37,657 nucleotides of DNA, taken from the NCBI GenBank assembly GCA_001788835.1, contig MFXK01000024.1, positions 1 through 37,657 on the forward strand. Direction: 5' to 3'. Origin of the DNA: Candidatus Peregrinibacteria bacterium RIFOXYB2_FULL_33_20. Lineage in GTDB: Bacteria; Patescibacteriota; Gracilibacteria; UBA1369; GWF2-33-10. Position numbers and translations under genes: made by a program. Positions 1 to 8,409 of this stretch are shown here, piece after piece. The notes under the pieces are model-generated. The model searched no databases. It saw nothing but the letters and a program-made list of their open reading frames with translations, and was not told where the DNA came from. Each line of letters opens with the position of its first letter. Within the stretch, counting starts at the first letter, position 1.

Positions 1-2
1 CA

Positions 3-2174
3 ACAGTTGTGGCTTTGACAAATCAAACAAGTCCAGGTGGTACAGCAGGGGATGGAGCTAATGGTTATTTCGGGGGACAAGCTGATGGTGATGAAGGAGT
101 GCAAAATACAGAACAAGATACAGTTCAAGATACTAATATAAATGAAAATCCTATCACCGAAACAGAGCCTCAAATTGAAAAAGAAGTTTTATTAGATTTA
201 TATATAGATTCTGTTACACAAGTTAACTCTGGATTTAGGGTCAAAATTTGTGCTGATGGAGATGAGGCAACTGATGTTGAATTTTTGGTGAAAATTGGAG
301 AAATTTCTCAAAATCTTCGTTATGGCGGTTCAATTTTTAATGGGCAATGTAAAGAATTAGCGACATGGGAACTTAGTGCTTATAATATAACTGAAAATAA
401 TGAGTATTCTGTATATGCAAAAGTAGATCCGAATAATTTAATGGAAGAAATAAATGAAAACAATAATGAATTTAACGGTAAAGTAACAGTGGCTTTTTAT
501 TCAGAAAATTCTCAAGATACCCAATCAGATCAGACTAAAGACACATCTACAACTACTGATGATACTTCTCAGTTGACCGAGTCTTCTCAAGATTCTTCAA
601 ATATTAGCAGCATAGAAGCTGGCTTAAATACTGATCAATCTGCTGACAACAGTTCTGTCCCTGCAGAAACCGCAGCAGGAAGTTCAGCTGTGGACGCTCA
701 GGTGGAAGTTGAAAATAATCTTGTAGTAGAAGGCATTCCGCTTAATGTACCTACTGAACACGCTTCAGCTGAAGATAGTCTTAATGATGATAAACTCTCT
801 ACCACAAATGGAAATTCCAATAATTCGATTTTAGTGAAAACTACCGTGAGTTTAGTCCCTACTCAAAGAACCATTGCTGATGTGGAAAATTGCAGTGTTC
901 AATATTATGGATCAGGTAAGGATTATCAAGATATTTTGAAAGTATATAATATTTCTGATAAAGATTCGGTGTATTTAGATATAGATGAAGATGGATTAAC
1001 CGCTAAAGAAGAATGTCGTTATGGCACTAATCCTTTTATGGCTGATACAGATAATGATGGCTTATCTGATGGCGAGGAAGTTGATAATTACAAAACTAAT
1101 CCTTTGGTGGTAGACACAGATAATGATAAATATGCTGATGGTTTAGAAATAAAATATAATACTGATCCGCTTGACCCTTCTAGTTATCCTGATATTTGTC
1201 AGATGACGGAATTATATAGTCTGGATTCTGATAATGACGGTTTGCCAAATTCGGTAGAATGTGAAATTGCTACTGACCCTGAGAGTGCTGATTCTGATAA
1301 TGATGGTTTGTCTGATGGTTCTGAGTTTTTGGATTATCATAGCAATCCTTTGAAACTGGATGCGGAGGTTAAATTACAACTTACTTTTCCTCGTTACGAT
1401 GCGAAATTAGCTACCGCCCAACCTTTCTTCCAGGGGGTGGCAAAAAGTGGCGAAGAGGTAACGATTCTTTTGCAACGTGATTTAAATGGGGAAAATATTG
1501 AATTAGGGGCAGTCGTTGCGGGTGAGGGCAATAAATTTATTTTTGAATCAGCGGATAAATTAATAGACGGTACTTACTATGTTTATATTAAGACCAAAAA
1601 TGAACGATCTTTACCAGTCAGATTTATAATCGACAGCAATTTTAGTTTAGACACGGATTTCCAACCGAAGACACTGGGAGGCGAAACAATTACTCAAGAA
1701 GTTTTAGATGGATTAAAAACTTTGGAGATCAATGAAGCTTTGCCTAATTTTACCGGTAAATTGAAAGTTGGCGAGAATCCTAATGTACATGTGCAATTAG
1801 TTTGGCATAGTATTGTGAGTGGAGCGATTGCTATTCAGATGGGAGATAATATTTCTTCACGGCCAACTCATATTTTAGATTTTGGTCCACATGATTTGTT
1901 CGTTTCCGTAATTGATGCTTATGGTAATCAAAGTTCTTATATCAAAGTACCATTTAACGTGGTTGGAGATAGTCTATTAGCAAATTTCCATAGTAATAGT
2001 TTGTCAATTTATTTATTGGTTTTAGCCTTAGCAAGTTTTGTGGGCATTAGTTATTACATACATTTCCGATACCAATACCCTCATGCCATTGTATTAAGCA
2101 GTCAGGATATTGTAACTAGTGTTGCTGATGGTTTTCACGATAAGCTGATGAGAAAGTTTGATTTTAAAGAATAA
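3..2174 (+). CDS. Surface protein with CARDB-like domain, thrombospondin type-3 repeats and C-terminal membrane anchor (5' partial)
   Basis: The frame is open to the left window edge, so the N-terminus is probably missing; the GTG at 9 is unlikely to be the true start. Residues (counted from 9) about 60-160 look like a CARDB-type Ig fold ending in a typical VDPNN..E.NENNNEF segment. A Thr/Ser/Gln/Asp-rich linker follows. About 323-455 hold five Asp-rich repeats of the DxDNDGLxDGEE type with alternating TNP motifs, which in this family bind calcium. Another beta-sandwich-like region follows (about 456-640). A single hydrophobic segment near 652-675 and a short charged tail suggest membrane anchoring with the bulk outside the cell. 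The role is probably adhesion or cell-surface structure; the ligand is unknown. The last 11 bases overlap the convergent exonuclease gene. Confidence 0.8.
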   Translation, partial: TVVALTNQTSPGGTAGDGANGYFGGQADGDEGVQNTEQDTVQDTNINENPITETEPQIEKEVLLDLYIDSVTQVNSGFRVKICADGDEATDVEFLVKIGEISQNLRYGGSIFNGQCKELATWELSAYNITENNEYSVYAKVDPNNLMEEINENNNEFNGKVTVAFYSENSQDTQSDQTKDTSTTTDDTSQLTESSQDSSNISSIEAGLNTDQSADNSSVPAETAAGSSAVDAQVEVENNLVVEGIPLNVPTEHASAEDSLNDDKLSTTNGNSNNSILVKTTVSLVPTQRTIADVENCSVQYYGSGKDYQDILKVYNISDKDSVYLDIDEDGLTAKEECRYGTNPFMADTDNDGLSDGEEVDNYKTNPLVVDTDNDKYADGLEIKYNTDPLDPSSYPDICQMTELYSLDSDNDGLPNSVECEIATDPESADSDNDGLSDGSEFLDYHSNPLKLDAEVKLQLTFPRYDAKLATAQPFFQGVAKSGEEVTILLQRDLNGENIELGAVVAGEGNKFIFESADKLIDGTYYVYIKTKNERSLPVRFIIDSNFSLDTDFQPKTLGGETITQEVLDGLKTLEINEALPNFTGKLKVGENPNVHVQLVWHSIVSGAIAIQMGDNISSRPTHILDFGPHDLFVSVIDAYGNQSSYIKVPFNVVGDSLLANFHSNSLSIYLLVLALASFVGISYYIHFRYQYPHAIVLSSQDIVTSVADGFHDKLMRKFDFKE

Positions 2175-4392
2175 TGTCGGACATGGTACTTAAATTTTCG
2201 ATTAAAGCATTATTGTAGTTTTGGATACGTCGATCCAGACAAAATGTTTGAGTCTCTCGATTTTGAATTTTAGAGAAACTGTTAATAATATTTTTGATTT
2301 CCAAAGTGACTCTGGGGATAGCAAATTCCAGGAAGGTATTTTTGAATTTGGCTGAACTTATTTTGTTGACTGGATTTTTCATATAATCAAACGGTAAGTT
2401 GTAAATTATCAATACTACTTGGGCTTTCAGTTTTTTATTATGTTTGAAAAGGAAGGAATGCAGATTTTCGTATTTTAGGATCAAAATCCGATTTGAGGAG
2501 GTATTTTGGGCCCAAAGTTCCTGGATTTTGCCGATACTGCCGTTGACTTGTTGAGCAAGAATTGCCGTGTTTTCTTTATCGATTTGATCAAATAATAATG
2601 TATATAGATTATTAGAATTCCTTTCCGAACTACTGATAAATATATAATCAGTGTCGTTTTGATTATTGATTATGCTTAAAATTTGTTCGATATCGGATAA
2701 GAAAATTTGATTTTTTTCTGTTTTTTTGTCTTTATCATTAATGTTAATTTTTGTATCTAAAAAATGTTGAATATAGCAATTTTCTGATAGGCTTAAAGGG
2801 AATTCATTATGTGTTTCTATTTCGCTAAAATAATTATTTAATAAGCTGATTTTTTGTGGGAAATTTTTGGGGTAAAATTTTAAAAAAACCTCAGATTTTT
2901 CAGTTTTGTTTAAAGTAAAAACATAGTTATCAAAATCAATATTTAAAATTAGATCCAAAAGCGTGGTAATTTTTAGCGGTAGAGAATAAATCTTTTTAAA
3001 ATTTTCTATCATTTTTTTAATTTGTTGCCAGCTAATATCATTTAGTTGTTTAGGGATAATTTCTTGTTCTGATTTTTCTGTGCCGAACAACTTTTCGTAA
3101 AAAATTCCTAATAAACCAAATAAAATAGTTAGATTGTTATTGAGATTAGCGCTGTTTTTGCCAGTTGCTAGCAGGTTGTTTAAATAAATAGATTGGTTAA
3201 CGTTGGATAGCAGGTGTTTGATGAACAGGTCAGGATTGCAAATTCTTAGAGATTTCATTTTGTTAAAATTAACAGGATTCGCCTTTATTAATTCATAAAG
3301 AAATTCATGTGTAATCATGATTGCTAGGTTTTTTTGTGTTTGTCGCCAAAATTTGGTTTGCAATAAAGAATAAAAGTCGTGGCTGACTGTTTGCCACAAG
3401 TTTTTTTCTTCGTTAAACAATTTAACTATTTTTTTGGAGATTAAATCTGGATTATCAGGGCTATAGCTTTTTTGAAATTTATCGATAACCAGGATCATTT
3501 TTAAACAAAAAATTGTTTCCAGTGGTGATAGTACTTCTTGTTTTAATAAAATGATAAATTTATCGATATCTAAATAATAAGAGGGTTGAAAAATAACAGG
3601 TTGATTACCAATAAAATTCTTATTGAGAGCTTGGCACTCAATATCTAAGACATCACTTTCAGTGGCTTGTTGTTTTGTCGTAGTTTTTTGATTAGGAAAA
3701 AATGTTTGAAAATCATTATCGCTGGATTGGAGACTTTTATTCTGCCAAAATAGAAATTCCTCTGCCCATACGCATTGGCCTTTTTTTAGGATATGATTGA
3801 TCTGTGGCCAGACATTATCGGCAATGTCTCGGATCTGTTCTTGTAGAATTTTGAGTAATTCAATGCAGGCCAGCACATCATCCAAAGCGCGATGAGCATT
3901 TTCATGCGTAATATGAAATTTATGTCCTAGGACTTCTAAGTTGTAACTTTCTTCGCTAGGTAAAATAATTTTTGCTAGTTCATAAGTATCTAATTGAATA
4001 TTGTTGAAATTAAAGCCATGATAATTTAAAAAATTTATATCAAATTCGATAAAATGCCCGACAACCGGCAAATCACCAATAAATTCTTTAATTTTATTTT
4101 TAACTTCTCCAATTTTTGGCGCTTTATATAAATCCTCACTTTTTATTCCAGTAAGGTGTGTAATTTCTTCTGGGACGTCTCTTTCAGGATTAATTAGGGT
4201 TTGATAAGTATCAATAATTTTATTATCATCAAATTTAACCAAAGCAATTTCAATCACTTTTTCATTCTCAGGATTTAGGCCCGTAGCTTCAATGTCAAGG
4301 CAGATGAATTGGCGATTTGCGATATGCGATTTGCGACTTGCGACTTGCGAAGGGCTTTCATTTTGATCGAAGATGGAGAGTTGTTGAGGCAT
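2164..4392 (-). CDS. DEDDh 3'-5' exonuclease fused to a degenerate DinG-like helicase region
   Basis: The N-terminal 30-190 residues form a DnaQ/PolC-type exonuclease: D33 and E35 in LDIEATG, D118 in the VGHFIEFD segment, H167 and D172 in AHRALDD. The remaining 550 residues resemble DinG family helicases in order of segments: an ITHEFL element near 354-370 like the family's TNHALL, NGSIGKIQELW near 616, and NLPFDYMKNPV near 665 followed by a terminal region ending LDRRIQNYNNALIENL, like DinG's LPF..P and D.R tail. However, I find no Walker A GxGKT/S, no DEAH box and no QxxGRxIR motif, so it is probably not an ATP-driven helicase. Residues 4-8, QLSIF, match the bacterial beta-clamp-binding consensus. 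Residues about 15-28 are encoded by a heptamer array. Probable role: DNA repair or proofreading exonuclease. Confidence 0.75.
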   Translation of the reverse strand: MPQQLSIFDQNESPSQVASRKSHIANRQFICLDIEATGLNPENEKVIEIALVKFDDNKIIDTYQTLINPERDVPEEITHLTGIKSEDLYKAPKIGEVKNKIKEFIGDLPVVGHFIEFDINFLNYHGFNFNNIQLDTYELAKIILPSEESYNLEVLGHKFHITHENAHRALDDVLACIELLKILQEQIRDIADNVWPQINHILKKGQCVWAEEFLFWQNKSLQSSDNDFQTFFPNQKTTTKQQATESDVLDIECQALNKNFIGNQPVIFQPSYYLDIDKFIILLKQEVLSPLETIFCLKMILVIDKFQKSYSPDNPDLISKKIVKLFNEEKNLWQTVSHDFYSLLQTKFWRQTQKNLAIMITHEFLYELIKANPVNFNKMKSLRICNPDLFIKHLLSNVNQSIYLNNLLATGKNSANLNNNLTILFGLLGIFYEKLFGTEKSEQEIIPKQLNDISWQQIKKMIENFKKIYSLPLKITTLLDLILNIDFDNYVFTLNKTEKSEVFLKFYPKNFPQKISLLNNYFSEIETHNEFPLSLSENCYIQHFLDTKININDKDKKTEKNQIFLSDIEQILSIINNQNDTDYIFISSSERNSNNLYTLLFDQIDKENTAILAQQVNGSIGKIQELWAQNTSSNRILILKYENLHSFLFKHNKKLKAQVVLIIYNLPFDYMKNPVNKISSAKFKNTFLEFAIPRVTLEIKNIINSFSKIQNRETQTFCLDRRIQNYNNALIENLSTMSDIIL
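4309..4350. repeat. Six tandem 7-bp units (TTGCGA-type) inside a coding sequence
   Basis: Read on the plus strand the units are TTGGCGA, TTTGCGA, TATGCGA, TTTGCGA, CTTGCGA, CTTGCGA with no spacing. They lie within codons about 15-28 of the minus-strand exonuclease gene. Because 7 is not a multiple of 3, successive units are read in different frames, giving a low-complexity linker between the putative clamp-binding peptide and the exonuclease core. Confidence 0.9.
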
Positions 4393-4466
4393 ATGCGAAA
4401 ATATTTGATCAAAAACACTTTACAGTTTTTTAGAAAAAGTAGCGAATGGAGATTTAATAAAGTTTT

Positions 4467-4494
4467 TTGACAATTATCATATTTTTGATAATAT
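4467..4494 (+). promoter_or_regulatory. Putative promoter with internal operator-like palindrome before the radical SAM gene
   Basis: A perfect TTGACA lies at 4467-4472 and a TAATAT -10-like hexamer at 4489-4494 (16-bp spacer). Between them is an inverted repeat, ATTATCA (4473-4479) and TGATAAT (4486-4492), perfect over 7 bp with a 6-base centre. A protein binding there would block polymerase. The start ATG is at 4518. Confidence 0.5.
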
Positions 4495-4517
4495 GTAAAC
4501 TTAAAAAATTATGAATC

Positions 4518-5789
4518 ATGAGTAAACGTATAGCATTGGTATTGTGTCAAACTTCAGATTCAGATTCTCAAAGGATATGGACACCTCCATTAACAACACC
4601 TCTTTTAGCAGAAATATTGCAAGCTAGAGGTTGGATTGTTAGCTTATTTGATTCAAGATTGTTAATTAATCCAAATAATACAAATGAACAAAATGTATCT
4701 AATTTAGCAAATGCTGTACTAGAAGCATTGCCTGACGTAGTTGGATTTTCTTTTTTATCTCCAAATGCACAATTTAGCGAACAAGTTGCATTTGCAATTT
4801 GTAATCAAAACCCTAAATTGCCAATTATAGCTGGCGGAGCTCATTGTTCTTCAGCACCATATTTATACACTAGACCATATAACGTAATTGTACGAGGTGA
4901 AGCTGATGATATAATTGTAGAAATTGCTGATAAACTTATTAAAGATGGAATGCCTAACCGTCAGCTAATAATTCAATCGCCTGTACCAAATTTACAAGAT
5001 AGTCCAATCGTTGTTGGTGCTAATTGGTTTCCTTATAATGATATCTATGAAGGAGCAGAATATAGGACTGGTTATGTTCAGCTTGGACGAGGTTGCCCAT
5101 TTAGTTGTTCATTTTGTAATTCTTCAAATGGACAAAGAACAAGAGCTAGACCAACTGAGGTGATCTTGAAGGAAGTAGAATTATTAAAGGATAAATTTGG
5201 TGTAAAATATATTGGATTTATAGATTCAATTGCAACCAGTGTCCCATTTTTTGATACAACTTTTGAATCTATAAGTGATATATTTGCAGGTAATACAATT
5301 TCGCTTAATTCAACATTTGTGAGATTTACCGAATTAGTTGCTCAAGTTGTTGCTGATTTCAATGGTGATGTAACTATATGGTTCGGTTTAGAAACAGGTA
5401 GTGAAAGAATTGGGAGACAAGAGTTGAAAGGGAAATGGAACAAACAAGCTACTTTTAAAGCTATCAATCTGTGTAAAAAATATGGAATTAAAATAGGCTT
5501 AAATTGCATATTTGGTTTTGCTGATGAAAATGATGATGATCGAAGACAAACAATAGAATTACTCAGAGAACTACAACCTGATTACCCTAACCCAAATATA
5601 TTAAATCCAATACCTGGGACACTTATCTATAATAGATATCTGCAAACAGGTTTACTTCGTGATCCCTTAGATTTATCTATATGGGACGCAAAACGAATTA
5701 GAGAAACAGGAGAAGGACCTATAAATGATTTAGATTATCAAAAAGTTTATGATGCTTACGAAGAAGTAGAAAATTTAAAGAATAATTAA
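4518..5789 (+). CDS. B12-binding-domain radical SAM protein
   Basis: The N-terminal 135 residues have the Rossmann-like layout of cobalamin-binding radical SAM enzymes (IALVLC..., PDVVGFSFLS, LPIIAGGAHCS, VRGEAD). The radical SAM core starts near 186, with the cluster motif C193-PFS-C197-SF-C200 that ligates the 4Fe-4S cluster. No DxHxxG motif is visible, which is common in this class because the lower axial ligand is often not a protein histidine. At 423 residues it is complete for the shorter members; no extra C-terminal domain is obvious. The substrate cannot be told from sequence; family members methylate, cyclise or rearrange small molecules, lipids or RNA. It ends 2 bp before the convergent cobC-cobS-cobT operon, which suggests that the operon provides its cofactor. 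Confidence 0.88.
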   Translation: MSKRIALVLCQTSDSDSQRIWTPPLTTPLLAEILQARGWIVSLFDSRLLINPNNTNEQNVSNLANAVLEALPDVVGFSFLSPNAQFSEQVAFAICNQNPKLPIIAGGAHCSSAPYLYTRPYNVIVRGEADDIIVEIADKLIKDGMPNRQLIIQSPVPNLQDSPIVVGANWFPYNDIYEGAEYRTGYVQLGRGCPFSCSFCNSSNGQRTRARPTEVILKEVELLKDKFGVKYIGFIDSIATSVPFFDTTFESISDIFAGNTISLNSTFVRFTELVAQVVADFNGDVTIWFGLETGSERIGRQELKGKWNKQATFKAINLCKKYGIKIGLNCIFGFADENDDDRRQTIELLRELQPDYPNPNILNPIPGTLIYNRYLQTGLLRDPLDLSIWDAKRIRETGEGPINDLDYQKVYDAYEEVENLKNN

Positions 5790-5791
5790 TG

Positions 5792-6355
5792 TTAACTATT
5801 CAAACATATTTTTGTCATAGACCCGTATTTCATAATGGGAAATGTATGTAATGGTTGATTGTTAATAATTGAATGTAAACAGGCATTGCTAAAACTATGC
5901 CCAACAATAGCCATTTGCTTAAATGATTTATTTTTTAATTTGTCCCAGCTTGTTTTAATTCTTTTAAAAAATGATTGATAATTTTCTCCTTCTGGGAATG
6001 AAATTTTTTCTAATTGTCCTGTTTCCCAAAAATTATAATAATTTTTTAAATCTTCAGGAAAATTATTTTCGATATCTTCAATTCTAAGATTATCCCATAA
6101 ACCAAAATCAATTTCTTTTAAATTTGGCTCAATAATATTTTTAATATTATGGTTTAAAAATTGACTGATAAAATCTGTCCTTTTGAGACCTGTTGTAATG
6201 CAAATATCAATTTTGATATTATTAAGAAATTTAGCAATTTCTTTTGACTGCACAATCCCTTTATTTGAAAGTTCGCAATCACATTTTTTACCACGGAAAC
6301 TTTTTTGGAAATTTTTTTCAACTTCACCATGTCTTATGATATAAATTATTTTCAT
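5792..6355 (-). CDS. cobC: Histidine phosphatase family protein, probable alpha-ribazole phosphatase (CobC)
   Basis: It begins MKIIYIIRHGEVEKN, with the RHG phosphohistidine motif (H9), then LSNKGIVQSKEIAKFL and the second catalytic histidine in IVGHSFSN, the hallmarks of the histidine phosphatase superfamily. The length (187 aa) fits CobC. The family alone does not fix the substrate, but the position as third gene after cobT and cobS (4-bp overlap with cobS) supports removal of the 5'-phosphate from alpha-ribazole phosphate or cobalamin phosphate in nucleotide-loop assembly. A broad-specificity phosphoglycerate-mutase-like phosphatase is the alternative. Confidence 0.8.
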   Translation of the reverse strand: MKIIYIIRHGEVEKNFQKSFRGKKCDCELSNKGIVQSKEIAKFLNNIKIDICITTGLKRTDFISQFLNHNIKNIIEPNLKEIDFGLWDNLRIEDIENNFPEDLKNYYNFWETGQLEKISFPEGENYQSFFKRIKTSWDKLKNKSFKQMAIVGHSFSNACLHSIINNQPLHTFPIMKYGSMTKICLNS

Positions 6356-7155
6356 TTAATAAATATGAAAATTAGATAAATAACCACTTCAGATATTTGT
6401 TGTGTTGCACCTAAGCAGTCGCCTGTAGCTCCTTGAATCTTATGATGATAATAAAAACCACTAGCAATGCCGATTATACTAGTAGCCAATATTAGATATA
6501 AAGCGTTATATCCTAGTATTAGGATAACGCTTCCAATACTAAATATACTTGATATTATAACTATCCACCACGGCATATTATTTATACTTTCAACAAAAAA
6601 TTTACTTGGACTGGTACTTTTATATGGATAGCGTAAAAACAACATCATTGGTAATATAATCCATCTTGATAGGATTTGAGCTGTACATACTATAGCTCCT
6701 AAATAAGTAGATTCTATATTAGATAAAGTAGTAAATTTAAGAAAAAATATTGCAACAATAGCCAAAGTTCCAAAAGTACCTATTCTACTATCTTTCATAA
6801 CTCGTAATATATCTTTTTTTTTGAATTGTGAACCAAAGGCATCGAAAGCATCTGCCAAACCATCTTCATGCAAACCTCCTGTGATATACATTAACAAACA
6901 AAGAAGAAGAACAATAAGAATATTTTTTGGTAGAAATTCTAAATTAACTTTGATAAATATCCATGCGACAAAACCAATTAAGGCTCCAATTAATGGGAAG
7001 TAAGCTATTGCATATTTTAGTTGTTTCATATCGTCATTTTGACTTGGAAAAAATAACTTTGGGATAGGTATTTTTGTAAAAAAAACCAATGATATTACAA
7101 AGTGTTTATATAGATTTTTGATCAATTTTTGCACTTTCGAATGATGCCATGTCAC
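6352..7155 (-). CDS. cobS: Adenosylcobinamide-GDP ribazoletransferase (cobalamin synthase)
   Basis: It is a hydrophobic protein with about six to seven membrane segments and the family signature GGLHEDGLADAFDAFGS near residues 92-108, followed by MKDSRIGTFG. FFTKIPIPK near residue 25 matches the family's N-terminal FLTRLPVP. CobS joins alpha-ribazole (phosphate) to adenosylcobinamide-GDP at the membrane, the last joining step of B12 assembly. The ATG at 7155 overlaps cobT by 50 bp; a TTG at 7125 would place the FFTKIP motif where it lies in typical CobS proteins, so the true start may be there. No cobU/cobP gene lies in the window to supply the GDP-activated substrate. Confidence 0.92.
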   Translation of the reverse strand: MTWHHSKVQKLIKNLYKHFVISLVFFTKIPIPKLFFPSQNDDMKQLKYAIAYFPLIGALIGFVAWIFIKVNLEFLPKNILIVLLLCLLMYITGGLHEDGLADAFDAFGSQFKKKDILRVMKDSRIGTFGTLAIVAIFFLKFTTLSNIESTYLGAIVCTAQILSRWIILPMMLFLRYPYKSTSPSKFFVESINNMPWWIVIISSIFSIGSVILILGYNALYLILATSIIGIASGFYYHHKIQGATGDCLGATQQISEVVIYLIFIFIK

Positions 7156-8161
7156 TCATCATTTTGCAAGCCAAATCAAAAATATATACTGCTAAAACCG
7201 CGCCAGTTCCTTCTCCTAATCGCATATCAAGATCAAGAAAATCATCAATTCCAATATACTTAATCAACTCTTTATGTGCTCTTTCAACACCTTTATGAGA
7301 AGCAAATAAGTATTCTTTGATATTTGGATTTAATAAACATGCTAAAGCGGCACTACTTAAAGATATATATCCATCAAGAATACAAGGAATCTTATATTTT
7401 GCGGCCCCAATACATACACCGGTCATTCCTGCAATTTCTAAACCACCAATTTTAGTAAGAATATCAATTGCATCAGTTGAACAAGGCTGATTTTTTCTGA
7501 TACTTCTATTAATTATATCAGCTTTGTGTTTTCTTTGCTCTTCAGTGATCCCAGTACCATAACAAGTAAGAGCTAAAGGTTTTATATTGGTTAATACGGA
7601 TGTTATTGCGGTTGTAGATGTGGTGTTCCCAATCCCCATTTCTCCAATGCTTAATAATTGAATTCCATCATTTGCCGCTTTATATGCCATTTCAATCCCA
7701 ATTTCTATAGCATCTTTCACTTCCTGAGTTGTTAACGCAGGTCCATGCAAAAAATTACGAGTTCCTTTCCGGATTTTTTTATTAATTAAACAGTTATTTT
7801 TTTCAAATTCAAAATTTACCCCAATATCAATAATATGTAGTTCAATATTTTGCATACTCGAAAATACATTGATAGCGGCCCCACCATTAAGAAAATTTTG
7901 CACCATTTGTGCTGTGACAGATTGTGGATAAGCACTAACAGATTCTGCGGTAATTCCATGATCTCCTGCAAAAATTAGATGACGTTTGTTAGTAATTTGA
8001 GGATTAAGTGTTTCTTGAATTAATCCAAGCCTTAAAGCAATATTTTCAATTTTGCCAAGACTACCTATTGGTTTAGTTAAATTGTCAATTTTACTTAATA
8101 ATTTTCCCTTTAATGTTTGATCAGGAATATTAATTTGTTTAATGACATCTTGAAAATCCAT
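7106..8161 (-). CDS. cobT: Nicotinate-nucleotide--dimethylbenzimidazole phosphoribosyltransferase
   Basis: It is full length (351 aa) with the family's landmarks: KPIGSLGKIE near residue 31, FAGDHGITAESVSAYPQSVT near 68, GEMGIGNTTST in the middle, and MRLGEGTGAVLA near the C-terminus containing the catalytic glutamate. It transfers ribose-5-phosphate from nicotinate mononucleotide to a benzimidazole-type base, giving alpha-ribazole-5'-phosphate for CobS. It is the first gene of cobT-cobS-cobC. I looked for a cobalamin riboswitch in the AT-rich leader (8162-8296) and saw none. Confidence 0.95.
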   Translation of the reverse strand: MDFQDVIKQINIPDQTLKGKLLSKIDNLTKPIGSLGKIENIALRLGLIQETLNPQITNKRHLIFAGDHGITAESVSAYPQSVTAQMVQNFLNGGAAINVFSSMQNIELHIIDIGVNFEFEKNNCLINKKIRKGTRNFLHGPALTTQEVKDAIEIGIEMAYKAANDGIQLLSIGEMGIGNTTSTTAITSVLTNIKPLALTCYGTGITEEQRKHKADIINRSIRKNQPCSTDAIDILTKIGGLEIAGMTGVCIGAAKYKIPCILDGYISLSSAALACLLNPNIKEYLFASHKGVERAHKELIKYIGIDDFLDLDMRLGEGTGAVLAVYIFDLACKMMSDMASFESAKIDQKSI

Positions 8162-8296
8162 AAGGAATTAATAATTTTAATTAAAAAAAATTTAGAAAAT
8201 AATACAAACTTTCTATATATAAACATATGATCTCAGAGATTTGATGTAATTTCAATATATGTAATAAATTTTAAAATTTTATACATTTTGTTTTTC

Positions 8297-8334
8297 TAAG
8301 TTGTGAAAAATAACCTCTTTGAGGAATAAAATGA
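8297..8334 (+). repeat. Upstream copy of a 38-bp direct repeat before the abiE genes
   Basis: It begins TAAGTTGTGAAAAATAAC and ends GAGGAATAAAATGA, matching 8372-8409 at 34 of 38 positions with a 75-bp offset. It contains a short inverted repeat, CCTC-TTT-GAGG, and its GAGG plus ATG (8331) would act as ribosome binding site and start codon of a 16-codon ORF. Confidence 0.85.
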
Positions 8335-8381
8335 TTTTACTTTTTTTAAGATATGGGGCATTATATTTCTGTAAGTTGTGA
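8331..8381 (+). CDS. Possible 16-residue leader peptide ORF
   Basis: An ATG lies 6 bases after a GAGG. The ORF encodes MILLFLRYGALYFCKL and stops at a TGA inside the second copy of the 38-bp repeat. It may be a leader peptide, or merely the by-product of a duplicated gene-start region. No homology evidence is available. Confidence 0.25.
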   Translation: MILLFLRYGALYFCKL

Positions 8382-8409
8382 AAAATAACACTTTTGAGAA
8401 ATAAAATGA
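8372..8409 (+). repeat. Downstream copy of the 38-bp direct repeat, spanning the abiEi start codon
   Basis: It matches 8297-8334 at 34 of 38 positions, and its 3' end contains the ATG (8406) chosen for the antitoxin gene. Because this class of antitoxin commonly represses its own operon through repeats in the promoter region, the pair is a candidate autoregulatory site. Confidence 0.85.

Noticed and set aside
8162-8296. Cobalamin riboswitch upstream of cobT
   Set aside because: The segment is about 135 bp of AT-rich DNA with no B12-box-like sequence or compact multistem structure visible by eye.
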